From: Ruminococcaceae bacterium UBA6392
GTDB lineage: Bacteria; Bacillota; Clostridia; Oscillospirales; Acutalibacteraceae
Assembly: GCA_002438685.1 (NCBI GenBank)
Contig: DJQG01000046.1
Span: 3,825 to 18,613, forward strand
Direction of reading: 5' to 3'
DNA: 14,789 nucleotides
Part shown: positions 14,624 through 14,789 of the stretch, piece after piece
Numbering within the stretch: the stretch's first letter is position 1
Layout: the number at the start of each line of letters is the position of its first letter
Notes under the pieces: model-generated
What the model was told of the DNA's origin: nothing
What the model saw: only the letters and a program-made list of their open reading frames with translations
Database searches by the model: none
Program-made: the position numbers and the translations under genes

Positions 14624-14774
14624 TCACCCTTTCGGCATATTATACTATGGGGTCGTTCCCCACGAAATCCAAAACAAGCGCGGATATGCCGAAGGTGACA
14701 GATTTCTGTCCGCAGGGGAGCCGCGGCTGTACGTCCGCGCATAAGAATAGAGGCTCCCCAAAGCGGGGAGCCTC
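14624..14774. other. Palindrome-rich non-coding element at the right edge, identity unknown
   Basis: No gene is seen. Helices that can form are TCACC/GGTGA and TTCGGCATAT/ATATGCCGAA (14624-14640 with 14684-14698, one 2-nt bulge), enclosing TGGGG/CCCCA (14648-14652, 14658-14662); GACAG/CTGTC (14697-14701, 14706-14710); GCGCGGA/TCCGCGC (14678-14684, 14734-14740); the palindrome AGCCGCGGCT (14720-14729); and GGGGAGCC/GGCTCCCC (14715-14722, 14752-14759), which competes with the final terminator-like hairpin. It could be a dispersed palindromic repeat, a small RNA, or an attenuator for a gene beyond the edge. No known RNA family fits. Confidence 0.45.
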
Positions 14775-14787
14775 ATCGGAATTTTAT
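14750..14787 (+). terminator. Strong hairpin, possible terminator, at the right edge
   Basis: GAGGCTCCCC (14750-14759) and GGGGAGCCTC (14765-14774) form a perfect 10-bp GC-rich stem with loop AAAGC. The T tract (ATTTTATCT, 14780-14788) is displaced by about 6 nt, which weakens the call. Confidence 0.45.
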
Positions 14788-14789
14788 CT

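Noticed and set aside
14711..14774. Possible T-box leader (GGGGAGCCGCGG and CGTCCGCGC resemble the T-box and antiterminator)
   Set aside because: The essential UGGN that pairs with the tRNA end is absent, no Stem I motifs are seen upstream, and the available leader is too short.
1..14789. Mobile element, phage, CRISPR or defence system
   Set aside because: No transposase, integrase, regular repeat array, restriction or toxin-antitoxin gene is present.

Overview
The window looks like chromosomal DNA of an uncultured, low-to-mid GC Clostridia-type Firmicute (an Oscillospirales-like gut lineage would fit, but this is an inference). The signs are strong AGGAGG-type ribosome binding sites, frequent TTG starts, sigma-A promoters with 17-bp spacers, a TPP riboswitch in front of a ThiT-type vitamin transporter, and a LysR/MATE/TetR accessory set typical of that group. 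No phage, plasmid, insertion sequence, CRISPR array, tRNA or rRNA gene was seen.

Layout. 1-1324 (+): the 3' part of a U32-family peptidase-like Fe-S protein, cut by the left edge, and dut (dUTPase). 1310-2060 (-): a TVP38/TMEM64 membrane protein with its own promoter, overlapping dut tail to tail. 2213-4549 (+): an orphan radical SAM protein with a Cys-rich C-terminal domain, then a TPP riboswitch with a visible attenuator, then thiT and a strong terminator. 4569-6967: a LysR-type regulator (-) divergent from a MATE efflux transporter (+), each carrying one frameshift. 6999-8712 (-): mnmA (tRNA 2-thiouridylase), which needs two frame changes to be read in full, and a TetR-type regulator whose promoter lies in the mnmA 3' end. 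8798-10532 (+): a long structured leader, a PHP-domain phosphoesterase and an unrecognised 201-residue protein. 10533-12376 (-): uxaC (uronate isomerase) translationally coupled to an orphan GcvH-like lipoyl-domain protein. 12386-14609 (+): a CehA/McbA-like PHP metallohydrolase coupled to a membrane-anchored alpha/beta hydrolase. 14610-14789: a palindrome-rich non-coding stretch ending in a hairpin, unexplained.

How the genes work together. thiT is probably shut off by thiamine pyrophosphate. The LysR protein probably controls the MATE pump beside it. The uxaC-gcvH unit and the PHP-hydrolase unit fire from back-to-back promoters. No single new multi-gene system is evident. The most notable items are the cluster of four reading-frame breaks between 4.9 and 8.5 kb (assembly error or real decay), the GcvH-like protein coupled to uxaC, the PHP protein lacking its last metal-binding His, the interleaved helices in that gene's leader, the orphan radical SAM enzyme, and the structured element at the right edge.
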